Source of the DNA: Bathynomus jamesi | Lineage: Eukaryota; Arthropoda; Malacostraca; Isopoda; Cirolanidae | Assembly: GCA_023014485.1 (NCBI GenBank) | Contig: JAJOZX010012290.1 | Location: 50,172 to 114,171 of the forward strand | Direction of reading: 5' to 3' | DNA length: 64,000 bases | In this document: one piece after another, positions 11,042-22,322 of the stretch | Layout: every line of letters starts with the position of its first letter | Position numbering within the stretch: the first letter of the stretch is position 1 | Translations under genes and position numbers: made by a program | Notes under the pieces: model-generated | Told to the model about the DNA's origin: nothing | Databases searched by the model: none | What the model saw: the letters and a program-made list of their open reading frames with translations, nothing else

Positions 11042-11118
11042 ATGAATTCCACAATTAAACACGTGAAATGAATGAATGATGTAAACCCACAAGGAAAAAG
11101 ATAAACGATTCCAAGGCC

Positions 11119-11148
11119 TTTCGTATATTCAGAGCTACACCTCGTCAG
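11119..11148 (-). ncRNA. hammerhead-ribozyme core in PLE tail
   Basis: On the minus strand CTGACGA (11142-11148) is followed by GTGTA...TATAC, which pair as a five-base stem II (one G-U pair), then CGAAAGG (GAAA at 11119-11122). The core residues expected of a hammerhead are all present. The matching site in the other PLE copy is 25376-25405. Confidence 0.6.
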
Positions 11149-11225
11149 GGAATGAAGAGAAAAGGCAAGATGCCCATAACTACAGTATATACAACGCGGC
11201 GGAAACCAAAACAATTAGCACATAC

Positions 11226-11417
11226 TTAACAAGAGTTAATGAGAGGCAAAAGGAATTTTAACAAGATATTGTCAATTTTATACATTCCCGCACTATTTTT
11301 GAAATTGTTTTTAAAATGGATAAATGCACATTCTAGAGTATTTCTTTCAATTATATCTCTGTTTTTAACAAGTGTTTTAGAACTATCCCACTTGATGCTA
11401 TGATTACATCTATACAT
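11226..11417 (-). pseudogene. PLE protein C-terminal fragment
   Basis: The frame starts NHMY at the point where the 24584-25039 fragment ends (FNHM), so the two overlap end to end in the same protein. It continues with KWDSSKTLVKNRDIIERNTL and KIDNILLKFLLPLINS, then a stop. This is the short region that follows the GIY-YIG nuclease in Penelope-like proteins. Confidence 0.7.
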
Positions 11418-11908
11418 ATGGTTAAGGTGACCAGAGTCCCGATTTTGGGCGGGACAGTCCCGAATTTATGACATGTGTCCCTCTTTTCAAAATGTCCCGA
11501 AAATGTCCCGTATTTGGAGCAAATTTTCATAAATATCCCGCTTTATTAAAATTACTGTTACATTAGACATTAGATGTCCTTTATGAATTAATAGAATTAT
11601 GCCACATTCCGAATTCCAAATCTAAATACTAACTTGCAAACTGAACTGATACGATACATGTCGCCTTGCGACATTGCCGTGATTCCCGACTAGCGTTTCA
11701 GTGTTTCATTAGCGGCCTCTGTGTAAACTTGTGTTGTAGTGTAACGCTTTTATGTTTTTATGTTTGCTTAATTAATAACCTTAATTAATTTTTAGCCCTG
11801 CATCCTTTTTTTTTCTTTTGCAGCTAGGTTAAACTTTTTCGTTTGAAAGATAAGGAAATTATTAATTGTATCGTACGTAAGGTCGTAGGCCTAGTTTGAC
11901 CAAACAAA

Positions 11909-12534
11909 ATGTCTAAAACTAAAAGGAAGTGTACATTTAATGCACATCTGCAGTCTAAATATCCATTTATTACAAAAACCACAACAGAAAGTGATGTACG
12001 GTGTGAGAAATGTAGAAGTGACTTCAGCATTGGACATGATGGGATTAATGATATTACTAAGCATCTTGGCTCAAAAAGACAAATCGGTTGATATTGGTGC
12101 TTCATCTAGTAAGATAGTGAGTGATTATTTTAAAAGTGTGACGCCTAGTAATAAGGATTTAGAAGTAGCTGCTGCTGAGGGTTTGTGGGCTTACCATACA
12201 GTCAGGGAAAATCAAAGCTTCAGATCTACTGACTGTGCAACAAAAATTTTGAAAACATGCTTTGAACCAAAATTTTCATGTGCCAGAACAAAGTGCGAAG
12301 CGATTGTTTCAAATGTATTTGCATCATATGCTGAAACAGAATTAAAAAAACAATTAAAGGATGCTCATTGTATAACACTGCTAACTGATGCAAGCAACCA
12401 TGGAAACATCAAGCTGTTTCCTGTTTTAATTCGCTTCTTTCAGCCATATGAAGGTGCTCAAGTGAAGCTTATTGACTTTAAATCTCAGCCTGGAGAAACC
12501 TCAGATATTGTGGTGAAATATTTAACTGATATTA
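11909..12534 (+). pseudogene. hAT transposase, N-terminal part (BED finger)
   Basis: Starts MSKTKRKC. A BED-type zinc finger follows: CEKC, then KHLGSKRQ, where the second histidine of H-x5-H is replaced by Q. A frame change near 12080 moves the reading frame to the one continuing VDIGASSSKIVSDYFKSV. The catalytic start TLLTDASNHGNIKLFPVLIR contains the first acid. The frame stops being hAT at TTA (12532-12534), exactly at the insertion. Confidence 0.8.
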
Positions 12535-12791
12535 CACTGGAATGCATATGAAATTTTTTTGTCTGCTGTGAGGGTTTTTTCAACTCATGTTATATAATTC
12601 GACCATGCTGAATTCGAAAATGACATTGGTTTTCCTCAATCATGTCAGGTTTTTTCTCTATTGGTCATTTATTATAAGTCCAATTTTATCCCCAAATTTA
12701 TTGATTTTTTTAGCTTAAACACTGTAGATACGAGTAATATTATAAGAACACTTGTGAAAAATGAAAACATTGTGTGAATAAATACTTTTAT

Positions 12792-15081
12792 TCATACAAT
12801 GAATATGGAAAAAAGTTTATTGAGGAAGGAATGAAGTTTTTTGGCTTTCCGTCTGTGTTTTTCTTCGGGCACGTCTCGCTTCAAACACCAGCAATAGTTC
12901 GCCAGCATATTGATATCCCAGTTTCCCTGGTACCTCTCTTCCATTATTTTGATATCTTGGTGAAATCGTTCACCCTGTTCCTCACTATAATCCCCGCAAT
13001 TTTCAGGAAAATAGTCCAAGTGGGACCACAAAAAGTGCATTTTTATGGACATGCGCGACCCATGAGCTTTGAAAGCTTCCATCAAGTTTTCGACAACGGA
13101 CTCGTATTCTGGACTTCTACGCTTGCCAAGAAAATCAGTGACAACTGATTTGAATGCCTGCCAGGCATTCTTCTCAGTTGGAGTCATTGCGTTTTCGAAC
13201 TGAGTATCCTTGATCAAAGTTCGAATTTGAGGACCATCAAAAACCCCAGCATTTAGTTTAGCATCAGATATATGAGGAAATTTACTCTCGAGATATCGGA
13301 ATGCTGAACCCTCCTTATTCATTGATTTGATGAAATTTTTCATCAAGCCCAGCTTAATATGAAGTGGTGGGAGCAAAATTTTTGTTGGTGGTACACGGGG
13401 CACTGAAACGACATTATGCGACCCAGGTTCAAAATTATCTCTGGATGCCCATTCACGCTGTGCATAGTGCTTCTCATCCGCTCGGCTATCCCATTTGCAG
13501 AGGAAACATGGGTATTTCGTGTATCCCCCTTGCATTCCCAATACAAATGCCACAATCTGAAAAAAAATGAAAATATTTAAAGAATTTAGAGAATTTGTTC
13601 TATCAGATAAAAAAATCTATGCATTGGACTGTATCACTTCTGTGGGGAAGTTAAGTGTTCTTATACGCTCTCAAATAACCTTTGGAAAAACAACATAGTC
13701 AATAGCAATAGTTTACTTATGATATTAGTATTACCTTCAAATCTCCACAGATCCTCCAGTTATGTTGGTCGTATACGAGAGCATCCAGTAAAATTTTCAT
13801 GTTATCGTAGCTCTCAGTAAGTTGTACGGAATGTGCTACAGGGACTGATGCAACCCTATTCCCAATGTTGAGAAGTACTGCTTTCAAACTTCGTTTAGAC
13901 GAGTCTATAAATAGCCTCCATTCTGATGCGTTATATGGCAGGCCCAAGGATTCGATTAGCCCCTCAACCTTGCAGCAGTACACTAAGGAAGAGGTATTTT
14001 CGTGCACTGCAAAAAACTTGCGGAATTCTTCCTCTCGTTTCCTATACCAGGAGAATGTTGTTCCCGGAGCCAGCAAGTTGTCCTCTCGAAGTCGTGAGCC
14101 CAAGATCTCGGCAGCTAATTTGGAAAGTCCTAAATCCCTGGTAAGATCATTAAGTTTGGCCTGGTTGAGAGTCCTCGGCTCATTTGAAGCGGTATTTTGA
14201 GGTATATACGACTGGGACTGGTCATTGGCATTGGTCATTGATTCATCATCAGAATCATCGAAGTCCAGGGTTTGAGGTGGGTCGGGTATTGGAATTCCAA
14301 GACCATGGGGTACAGGTCTCATAGCAGAAGGAATGTCAGGGTATAAAACAATGTGTTTATTCTTCTTGTTAACTCCTGAAAATAGAAACACAGAAACATG
14401 GATATAAAACTTGCATATGAAATAGAAGAAGCATTCAGACAGTGGCGGCTCGTGAGGGAAGGCTGCGGTCTGTAAGATATGAAATAGGTCGATGGAGTCT
14501 GTATATTTTCTTTCTTTTTCATTCATATTGTCCCTTCGGGGACAATATGAATGAAAAAGAAAGAAAATATACAATCATTGTATATGTAAATGTAACTTGT
14601 ATAACAATATGTATGTGTAAATGTATTTTCTATAACAATATGTATATGTAAATGTATGATTACCATTATGGTGAATATTATGCTATATATGGTGAATATT
14701 ACATTATGGTGAATATTATGTCAAGTTTCATACGAGGATTTCAAAATATTTAAGAAAAATAAATTTATAAGCCCACCTTGGAGGTTTGTCATGCAGAAAT
14801 AGCAATCTGTCACGTGATCCTTTCCTTCTCTCCAAATCATGGGAATTCCAAAAGGCAAAGATTTCGCTCTGCCTTTGCTCCATCTTCTCAAATTTTCAAT
14901 GCACGTCTTGCAGCACATATGAGGGGCGAAATTTTTGTCCTGGTCCCCTAGCTTAATTCCAAAGTATGCTCTATACATTGTCTTCACAAATTTAGTGATT
15001 TGGGACTGGTTTATTTGGCATGGTAACCGTCCCACATATGTAGCAGAATCTATTGGGATCATTTTTACACGCTCTATTCAT
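12792..15081 (-). pseudogene. DDE-like transposase, three exons, copy 1
   Basis: Start chosen at 15081 because the frame there begins MNRACKNDPNRFCYICG, parallel to copy 2. A frame change near 15000 follows, then LGDQDKNFAPHMCCKTC (zinc-finger-like C-x2-C ... H-x2-C-x2-C). Exon 1 ends at 14777 (CAAG|GTGGGC), exon 2 is 14375-13735 (TTTTCAG acceptor, AAG|GTAATA donor), and exon 3 is 13556-12792 (TTTTTTCAG acceptor). Exon 2 carries an acidic linker (DFDDSDDES), EWRLFIDSSKRSLKAVLL (first acid) and RICGDLK (second acid). Exon 3 carries GYTKYPCFLCKWDSRAD (C-x2-C), HFLWSHLDYFPENCG (H-x4-H) and EEQGERFHQD (candidate E). I cannot match the protein to a named transposase. Its location inside TIRs argues that it is one. 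Confidence 0.75.
14501..14572. repeat. perfect 34-bp palindrome with TTCG loop
   Basis: Two exact 34-bp inverted arms (outer end GTATATTTTCTTTC, inner end ATTGTCCC) are separated by TTCG. It lies inside intron 1 of the copy-1 transposase gene. As RNA it would form a long hairpin capped by a UUCG tetraloop. Confidence 0.9.
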
Positions 15082-15330
15082 TATGAAATATTTTATCTAT
15101 ATGCCTGAAAAGTAAAAAAAGATATTATACAAGTGAAACAAGTGATGATAGATGTTACTGTTCCAATTCCGCTTTGACAAAATCACGAAAAATTCTATTT
15201 TACTTATGAGGCCATAGCCGGATAACCTGAGCTGATTGAGAAAAACGGATTGCAGATTCGAAATCAGCAGGAAAGACTCTATAAGAATCACTTACAAAAA
15301 CCTTGACAGCAAAATTGATGCATACCAGTG

Positions 15331-16578
15331 TTATTGAAGAGCATGACCTCGGCAGAAAATTAGTTGTTTTCTGTGGTGATAACACTAACTATAATTTTGG
15401 TGGTGCTGCAAGAAAAGGAGTGAATAACATTTTCAGGAAGCTAAATGACTACATTGGTAGGGAACTAATTGGGATTGGTTGTTTTGCACATATTGTACAT
15501 AATGCTGTTCAGTCTGACAGTGACTGTCTGCCAATTGATGTGGAAACAGTGGTTGTAAAAATATATTCATATTTCTACATCTATACTGTTCGAGTAGAAG
15601 AGCTGAAAGAGTTTTGTGATTTTGTGGACATTGAATATAACAGTTACTGGGATATAGTAAAACAAGGTGGTTGGCATTAATGCCTGCAGTTGAAGCATAC
15701 TCAAGTTGTTTCCTGGTCTAAGATCATACTTTCTCAGCCAAAGCAAGTGTCCAGTGATACTGAAAAACTTTTTTGAAAACCCACAATCAGAGATCTGGCC
15801 GAACTTTGTGCACTGTCAAGCAGCCACCTTTCACCAAGTGGTTTTAAAGATTGAGGGTGAACATATATCAGTTGTGGAAGTGATGAGTGCAATTTCTGAT
15901 CTGAAGGATAATTTGCAATCAAAGAAAGATAATGTGTTTGTGCCACTCTCAGTCAGGAGTCTCGTAAACAAACTTGAAAAAGATGGGTTGATTGATTCTA
16001 ATGATTCCTTATCTGTAAAGAAAATATTAGTTGAGTTTTATGACACATGTGTTAAATACTTGGATCAGTGGTTGGGTCACTTGCCAAACGTTCAGTGCAT
16101 GGAGTGGGCTTTATTAAAACAAGTTCCAAAGTGGTCAGTTGTCGAGAAAACAATGGATTTTGCTGCTGAAAAAGAACTATTTAACCCCAAATTTGACACT
16201 GAATTATTTGATGAGTTCATGTGTTTTGCAAAGTACATTAGTGATGAGAAAGTAGCAGAGTGGAATGCATCTAAATTATCAACAGACCAGCGCTGGGTGG
16301 AAGTATTCACTCATTTTAAGGCCAGAGATGTCAATCATCAACGAATGTCAGCATTAGTTCAGTTCATACTCTGTCTTCCAGGAACTAATGCTTCGACTGA
16401 ACGTGCTTTCTCTCAAATGAATAAGACGTGAACATCTGAGAAAGCACAACTGAAAGTCTCAACTCTAAGAGCTTTACTTTTCACTAAAATAAACTTCAAT
16501 CAAACCTGTATGGAGTTCTACACTATGTTGAAATTAACTCCGGAGTTACTTCAGAAGATTTCATCTACTGAAAAGTAG
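15331..16578 (+). pseudogene. hAT transposase, C-terminal part
   Basis: Resumes with IEEHDLGRKLVVFCGDNTN (second acid), CFAHIVHNAVQSD, and IYSYFYIYTVRVEELKEFCD. Frame changes near 15660 and 15712 break the WL-containing segment. The frame then continues FPGLRSYFLSQ to the dimerisation block FILCLPGTNASTERAFSQMN, where a stop falls early at 16429. Homologous-looking residues continue to about 16578. The piece is in the right frame to follow 12534 directly. Confidence 0.8.
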
Positions 16579-16709
16579 GAGAATTGTAAAGCAAGTACGA
16601 TAATATTGTGTATTGGTATGTCATAGATATAAGCCGTTCTCAGTTGAGTTAATTTTTTTCATAATTATATACTCAATAGAAAAATACAAGCAGTGAAGTA
16701 ATAATTATG

Positions 16710-16714
<5 letters not shown>

Positions 16715-16772
<58 letters not shown>
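16715..16772. repeat. (AT)n microsatellite, LTR insertion site
   Basis: About 28 AT units. The LTR element starts directly at its right edge (16773), and another AT-rich tract flanks the right LTR at 24503-24537, so the element apparently integrated in an AT microsatellite. Confidence 0.9.
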
Positions 16773-16775
<3 letters not shown>

Positions 16776-17662
16776 AATAAAAAATCCGATCCCACTTCTG
16801 ACACCAGTTTGTAATAAAAAATTGTCCGTTGTCAAGGAGACGGACCCTTATTACAAATTGTTTTTTCTCGAAGGTCACTGCTAAGGCTCGATGAGTAAAT
16901 TGAAGTTATAATAAATCTTTCTTTAAGTTAGTGACCCTCTGCGTGAATTCTTTATTCTCCGCTTGCTTCTGTACCCCCGATTTTAGTGTGTATTTGATAA
17001 TGAAACAGTTTGTTTGAATAGCTTTTAATCAATAAATTGAAGTCACATTTGGCTACAAGTTCAATCTCAAATTCAAAAATAATACGGTCAAGTTCAGGTT
17101 TTTTCTACAACTAGTCTTAACATTAATTAAATAATTTAAGATCTATCGTTGCCCGTCCACTACATCCCTCGCAGTAGTTTAGGTTAACGGCTCTCAATAT
17201 TCTCTCATAAACTCAAAATTCTCTCGTAACTCTATGTCTCAAACTCAAATCTCACACAATAACTCTCAATTTTAGTCTTTAACGAGCAAACCCTCTCAAA
17301 GGCCAACTCGGAGAATTACCAGATCGCCACCCGGCCAATCACTCATTCCCGAAGAAGCGCAAGATATCTTCTAACGGGTTTTTCCCCGCATCTGTTTTCG
17401 TACTCCATCCCTCCTACGTCAGAGTCCAAGACGCGCCGAGGCGAGCCCAATCAACGGAGACTAATTTGTGGGGAAGAGCGCAACTTAGGGGTTTGCGTCC
17501 CGTTGATGTGTTGTTCAAGCATTTAAGAACAAAGAAAAAAAAGGGGGGGGGGAAGCGTCGCACGAGTCGATGAGGACACTCGAGGTTTATCTCAAGGGCT
17601 GTTTTAAATATTGAAGATAAAACATGGGGTATTATGGGGAATCAAGTGGCTTGTGTATAACA
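16773..17662 (-). repeat. 3' LTR
   Basis: Direct repeat of 23616-24502 with scattered single differences. On the plus strand it starts TGTAATAAAAAATCC and ends at GCTTGTGTATAACA. Its outer 40 bp contain a copy of the primer-binding-like sequence CCCACTTCTGACACCA, followed by a second TGTAATAAAAA. Confidence 0.9.
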
Positions 17663-19120
17663 AATTCGTTCCTTCCAAAAAAAAAAAAAAGTATTGAGTC
17701 CCTGAGGGAACTTGAGACCGAACGAAGGACTTCAATGGTCCGTGAATACGGAAAGATAAATGCTCCGTGAGAGGAAATGATTCGTAGTGGAGAGGCAATT
17801 CTGAAAACACGAATTTAGTTTACTTAGGTCTATCCAGATACGTTAGAACTCGTAGTTACAATGAAAATATGAGAAATTCAATCGAACATTAACCTAGTTA
17901 AGCTTGCTTACTATTTATAAATAAATTGAAAGTTGTCAAATCAATAAGCTAAAAATTTAATTTACATAATAAATACCGTGAGTCAAACTACATATACTGA
18001 TTTATTCTGAAAATTACATTTGCAGAATGAATACTTTTACTCTTTTTAAGGGTCTACGGGCACTCTCTTCAAAAGTTGCCCTATAGTCTTATAGTCGTAG
18101 AATATCTATCGCAGGCACTAAAATGTTTGCCTCGTAACTTATGCCTGGGAAAAATGAAATGTGTATTGACTCACCGTGTAATTAATATGTAAGTAGAGGA
18201 AAGGGTAGGGTTTAGAAAAGAAATACACAGCAAGAAGATCACATTATACGGGGAAATTTTAATTTCTGAATGCCTTACAAGGGCAACGCCCTTCTCTAAA
18301 TTAAATAATCCGATGTGGAAATGGATCAGCCTTCAATATAGTGTCATTTTCCTTTATGTTATCATGAAAAATGCGTCTACCGGTTTAGGACGACTAATTC
18401 TTGTAACTTGGGGTGGAAAGTGCTTTCTTTAGGAGGAATAATTCGTACGACGAGTCGCCTAACGACTCTTATAGTTTTCCAAAGGGATAACTAAATTAAA
18501 TTTTCATAAATCTCATAAAGTTCATAAATTTTATAAGTAAAAATGGAAAAACTTTTTTTCTTTTTCTATACTAAAATTATATGAAATTATATTTTGCAGT
18601 ATAAGTTAGTTATCAGGTACGGTCAACAATTAGTTCGAATGCAAGCTTTACCCGCATCGTCAGCGCCAAAACAAGTTGGTCATCTATTTACAGAAAGTTG
18701 CATTCGAGAGAAACAACTTTCGCAATCTCACTTTATGACGAAGGACGATATTACAAATCATAATGATATTATAATGGTTTTATGAGTTAATATGTTTTTA
18801 AAATAAATAAAGGAAAGCGATATAGCAGGGAGAAAATTTGAAATACACAGACGGAGAAACTTATAAATTGCACAACGAGAGGTCATTTCAGTACGGCTCG
18901 TAAATCGAACACTAATTCGTTAAGCACTAATCTCTGAAGGAAAATATTACGTATTTAATTAAATTAAACACATCACTAATTATCAGTTAGTCAAACACCA
19001 ATTACTGAATGAAATTATTACTTAATTAATTCAATTTTACCACTAAATCTAATCAATTAAATTAAGCTAATCTCACTTGTTTTTTAACGTAAGTATATTG
19101 GGAACGGGGGAAAGACATTA
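17663..19120 (-). other. LTR element 3' non-coding region and purine tract
   Basis: Next to the LTR the minus strand has a long A-run followed by GGAAGGAACGAA (17663-17690), a plausible polypurine tract. The rest of this 1.4 kb has no frame with recognisable features. Confidence 0.55.
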
Positions 19121-19125
19121 AAGGT

Positions 19126-19936
19126 TTAAATTTGGGAGATGGTTCTGGTCTTAATTATGGGAATAACCCACTTCCTCGTAGTCAACGTTAGGTACTGATT
19201 CTGGGGTCCAGTATGACCGACAGCGCTCGGACTCACTGGCGCAAAACGAAGTCGGTGAGGGGGGCTTCGAGGGGGCGTAGGTGATCGGTTATGGGAATTT
19301 CTTCCGGAGAGCCAGGGGACTGAATTTCTGACCTGGCAGTCGGCACCGGCGGAGGATTTCGGCGACAGCACCGTCTCTTCCAGATCGCAATTCCGATGAC
19401 TGCTATTCCCAACGCGAGACACAGGGTGAGGGTGGCGTAGGATACGGTGGAGGACATTTCTTCTTCCGATTTCTTTAGGGCGACCCTGCGCAGGTACCGG
19501 GTTACATCCTGAAGGTCTGTTCCCTTAGACAGGGAAGCGTTGAAGTGGTGAAGGGCCTCCTTCATAAATGAGGAGTTCACGATATACGTGATCGTGAAAT
19601 CACCAGGGGGTTCAGGATCAGCAGGTTTCGGTAGTTGGGCTTCAGACTGAGACGTGCGCTGAAAGTGTACGTGGGGCTTTGCAGAATTAGGGAGCCCATT
19701 GGTTGGAAAGGGACTCCGTGATTTGAGAAGGTTTGCGCCCCAACGTGTATGGCGCATGAGGTTAAGAGGACGGGGATCATGATTAATTTCAGGGAAAATT
19801 CTGTCAGGAACTTTCTAAGTTGAGACAAAAATAAATGAATATTTATATAAGCAATGATAAATAAAGGGAAATCCTTTTCTCGTAATCTTAATGAATTCTT
19901 TTTTATAAATTTTCCACTCGATTCCCTTAAGCTCAA
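19126..19936 (-). pseudogene. env-like glycoprotein remnant
   Basis: One frame (19936-19577) contains a signal-peptide-like hydrophobic run ending in LLTSCAIHVGAQTF followed by FSNHGVPFQPMGSL. Another frame (19757-19233) contains a potential N-glycosylation site, a membrane-spanning segment (TLTLCLALGIAVIGIAI) followed by WKRRCCRR, and a proline-rich tail. That is the layout of a type I envelope protein: signal peptide at one end and membrane anchor with basic stop-transfer at the other. The frames differ, and the whole is far too short, so most of the ectodomain is missing. Assignment to env is by topology and position (after gag, before the 3' LTR), not by a family motif. Confidence 0.5.
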
Positions 19937-20638
19937 GGAATTTAAAGAGAGCTGATTCGGACGCGTGAAACATGCTATCTAGGCATTCACGCCAACCTCT
20001 TAATCATGAATATTTTCCCATTAAACTTCTGAGTCAGACGCCATGATATTAGAACGTGAAATATAATATAAAACATTTTATAAACGATATGCAGTAAATA
20101 ACCTGAAAAATGTATGCTATATGAAAAAGAAAATATGAAATACGTATAGTTATATGAACATTGTTAACTCCAAACCGGAATCATGCATTTCAGTCAACTC
20201 TCCGAGGGGGGGATTAATTTGATTATATATTAAATGGTAAAAGATTTGTTAAAAGGAAAGAACATCTTTCTTTATTGTCTCGGGGAAGAGTTTAACCCAT
20301 TTGTTACCTTTGGTTAATTCATGTGCGTGTCTCGTTTACTCGTTCGATCGCCTTCTAAACGTTAGCCGATAAGTTCATCTTCTAGACCAGCAATCAGGAC
20401 CTTTAAATGAGTTTTGGCGGTCTGCCTGCGTGCGACCGCAGACTATCCGTTTCCTCGTACCGACTGCGAAAGCGGTGCGGTTCATTGGTTATCTCTTTTT
20501 TCCTTTTTGTTTCGTCAATATAATTGCGTTTATTCTTCTGGCGTACGTAATTCATCTCGTTTGTTTCTTCTTCGGTTGCAATTTCAGTCTCGTTTAATTT
20601 TCTCTTCTTTTGTTCAATATAGTCCTTAAGAGGGTTTT
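19937..20638. other. LTR element interior, probable site of lost pol
   Basis: About 700 bp between the gag-side frames and the env-like remnant. No polymerase or integrase motif (such as YxDD or HHCC/DDE) is visible in any frame. A pol gene would be expected here. Confidence 0.5.
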
Positions 20639-22102
20639 TTAATCTCCTCCTTTCTTCTGGGTCAATTTAGGATTTTTTACAAATTCTTGTACTTCCCTTC
20701 TTTCCGGCTCTGCAGACTCAGGGGGTAACGAGGGGTCACTCATCATTTCTCCGCCATCAATTTCCTCTGAAATTTCGTCTTCGAATAATGTACGCTCCCG
20801 GCTTATAAGTCGATTAACTTCTCTTTCACTTACTTCTTGCTCCATTTCCTCGCTGTTGGAGGAGCATTCGTTCGGTGCGCTACAAGATCTCTTCTCTTCA
20901 CACTCGCAGTATCGTAAATTCTCTCCAGCCAGCTTTATTCCTGCTTTCTTAACTTTAGCTCTATCATAAGCAGATTCATTTTGCACGATGACGGATACAT
21001 TCTCTCCTTCGTTCACGCAAACCAATTGCGGTTCTATACATTTTTTCTCAGCGCTTATTTTCATTTATATCTGTCCCTTGGTGGTTAGGACTTCGTCATT
21101 CACAGTTTTACAACTATGACTCGTAATTTCGACTTGGGGTCGAAATCCAACAGTGTCGATTGACCCTTCCCTTGCTAGACCGACATCGGCCCCTTCGTTC
21201 AAAAGTTCAAGGGACAACATGGGACCGTTTACATTCATTATTTTTTGCTCTGCATTCTCCCTCACGCAACTTTCGTTTATTTTTACCCTGATCGATTCCC
21301 AGGGGCATTCATTCGAGGGAGCTACTTCATTTATGTCTCTTTCACTGAACATAGTTATTTCCCGTATAGCCAATCCATCCGCGTCCATTATTACGATATT
21401 TTCCTCACTCGTTTTTAATTCATTTTCGCAATTTACATTTTTGTTCGCCGGATTCAAACTACTTCCGTTCCCACAATACAAACACGAGTCATTCTTCGTC
21501 ACGTTATGTCTCATATTCACGTCACATGAACACATATATATACTCCATTTACCCATTGTGCTTCCGTTGGGGGATCAATTTCCCTTTGGTCTATCGTGTT
21601 CTCATCTATCATACTGTCATCTAACTCGCTCTCAGGTTTTAATCCATGCATTCTTCTATTTCTCTCTCGTTTAATTCGTACATTGCATACATTTTTCTTG
21701 TACATTCCGCCAATTCTCACCGCATCTGTGTCCTTCGACTGAGGCTTTACCTCAAAGTCAAGGTCACTTTCTGTTCTTTCCTCGCACTCGTTATTAGGTC
21801 TGCATGAGGCAGACTCCACTCTCAAGGTCAGATCACTCTGCAGACACGCTCCGTCCTCTCGCACCGTATATACTTTCAATATCACTCGTTTCATGGGCAT
21901 TTAAACACTTCTCTTTCGTATTATTATTTAAGCTGCGTCTTTCATTTCTTTCACTCATTTCATTCATCTCTTTCGCTTCCTCATTCTTGCATGTTGTCCC
22001 CTCTTTCTCATTCCATTCGTTTACTTTCACTTTCTCACTTTTATCTCTTCTGTCCCGGTCCCTGCCTCCGTCTTCTTTTCTCCTTACCAATATCGGCTTC
22101 AA
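20639..22102 (-). CDS. acidic frames of unknown function in LTR element
   Basis: Four consecutive minus-strand frames (22102-21833, 21900-21517, 21556-21065, 21064-20639), the last two abutting or overlapping by a few bases. They are rich in E, D, N and S and have several CxxC-like pairs (SCLYCGNG, RYCECEEKRSC). The last frame has the hydrophilic tail EFVKNPKLTQKKGGD. I do not recognise a domain and no protease DSG/DTG motif is evident. They may be a single long frame broken by frameshifts, placed where the gag C-terminus and protease would be. Confidence 0.4.
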
Positions 22103-22322
22103 TTCAAGTTCTTTTGTTTTGTGTTACTCTTCTCCTTACCAATATCGGCTTCAATTCAAGTTCCTTTGTCTTGTGTTTTACCTCTTCTCCTCCTTAATGA
22201 CACTCGACGGGGAGAAAGGTCCCTTTGGTTGAGGGTATTTCTTCGGGGCCACGGAGAATTATCTCGCCCTTTTCCCATTCTTTTTCTGGGTGTCTTCCGC
22301 GGTTAGGTTCTCTTTCCTTATC

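Larger units (their letters stand above)
11041..11431 (-). mobile_element. Penelope-like element 3' fragment
   Basis: On the minus strand this holds the end of the PLE coding region (11226-11417), an untranslated tail with a hammerhead core (11119-11148), and the terminal sequence complementary to GATGAATTCCACAATTAAAC next to (AT)n. The same tail occurs inverted at 25240-25490. It is strongly 5'-truncated at 11431, where a hAT element begins. Confidence 0.8.
12535..15330 (-). mobile_element. CACTA-ended transposon, copy 1 (novel-looking family)
   Basis: The left end CACTGGAATGCAT and right end ATGCATACCAGTG are inverted. Imperfect TIRs extend about 110-120 bp inward, including a TGCTGAWTTCGAA motif and TTTCTCAATCA / TTTCCTCAATCA. 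The flanks are TTA on both sides (12532-12534, 15331-15333), a 3-bp target duplication. The target is a hAT transposase reading frame, which becomes continuous again if the element and one TTA are removed. The length is 2796 bp and it encodes one gene (12792-15081). CACTR ends with 3-bp duplications are the convention of CACTA/EnSpm; superfamily membership beyond that is inference. Confidence 0.85.
11431..16600 (+). mobile_element. hAT element, interrupted by another transposon
   Basis: A hAT-type transposase frame starts at 11909, is cut at 12534 by the element 12535-15330, and resumes at 15331 until about 16578. A possible 5' terminus lies near 11437 (CAGAGTCCCGATTTTGGG, followed by repeated TGTCCCG motifs). 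I could not find a matching 3' terminus before the (AT)n at 16715, so the right end may be lost. Confidence 0.75.

Noticed and set aside
15303..15333. Starting the second hAT coding segment at the first open codon near 15303.
   Set aside because: 15303-15330 is the inverted terminus of the inserted element; hAT residues begin only after CCAGTG at 15331.
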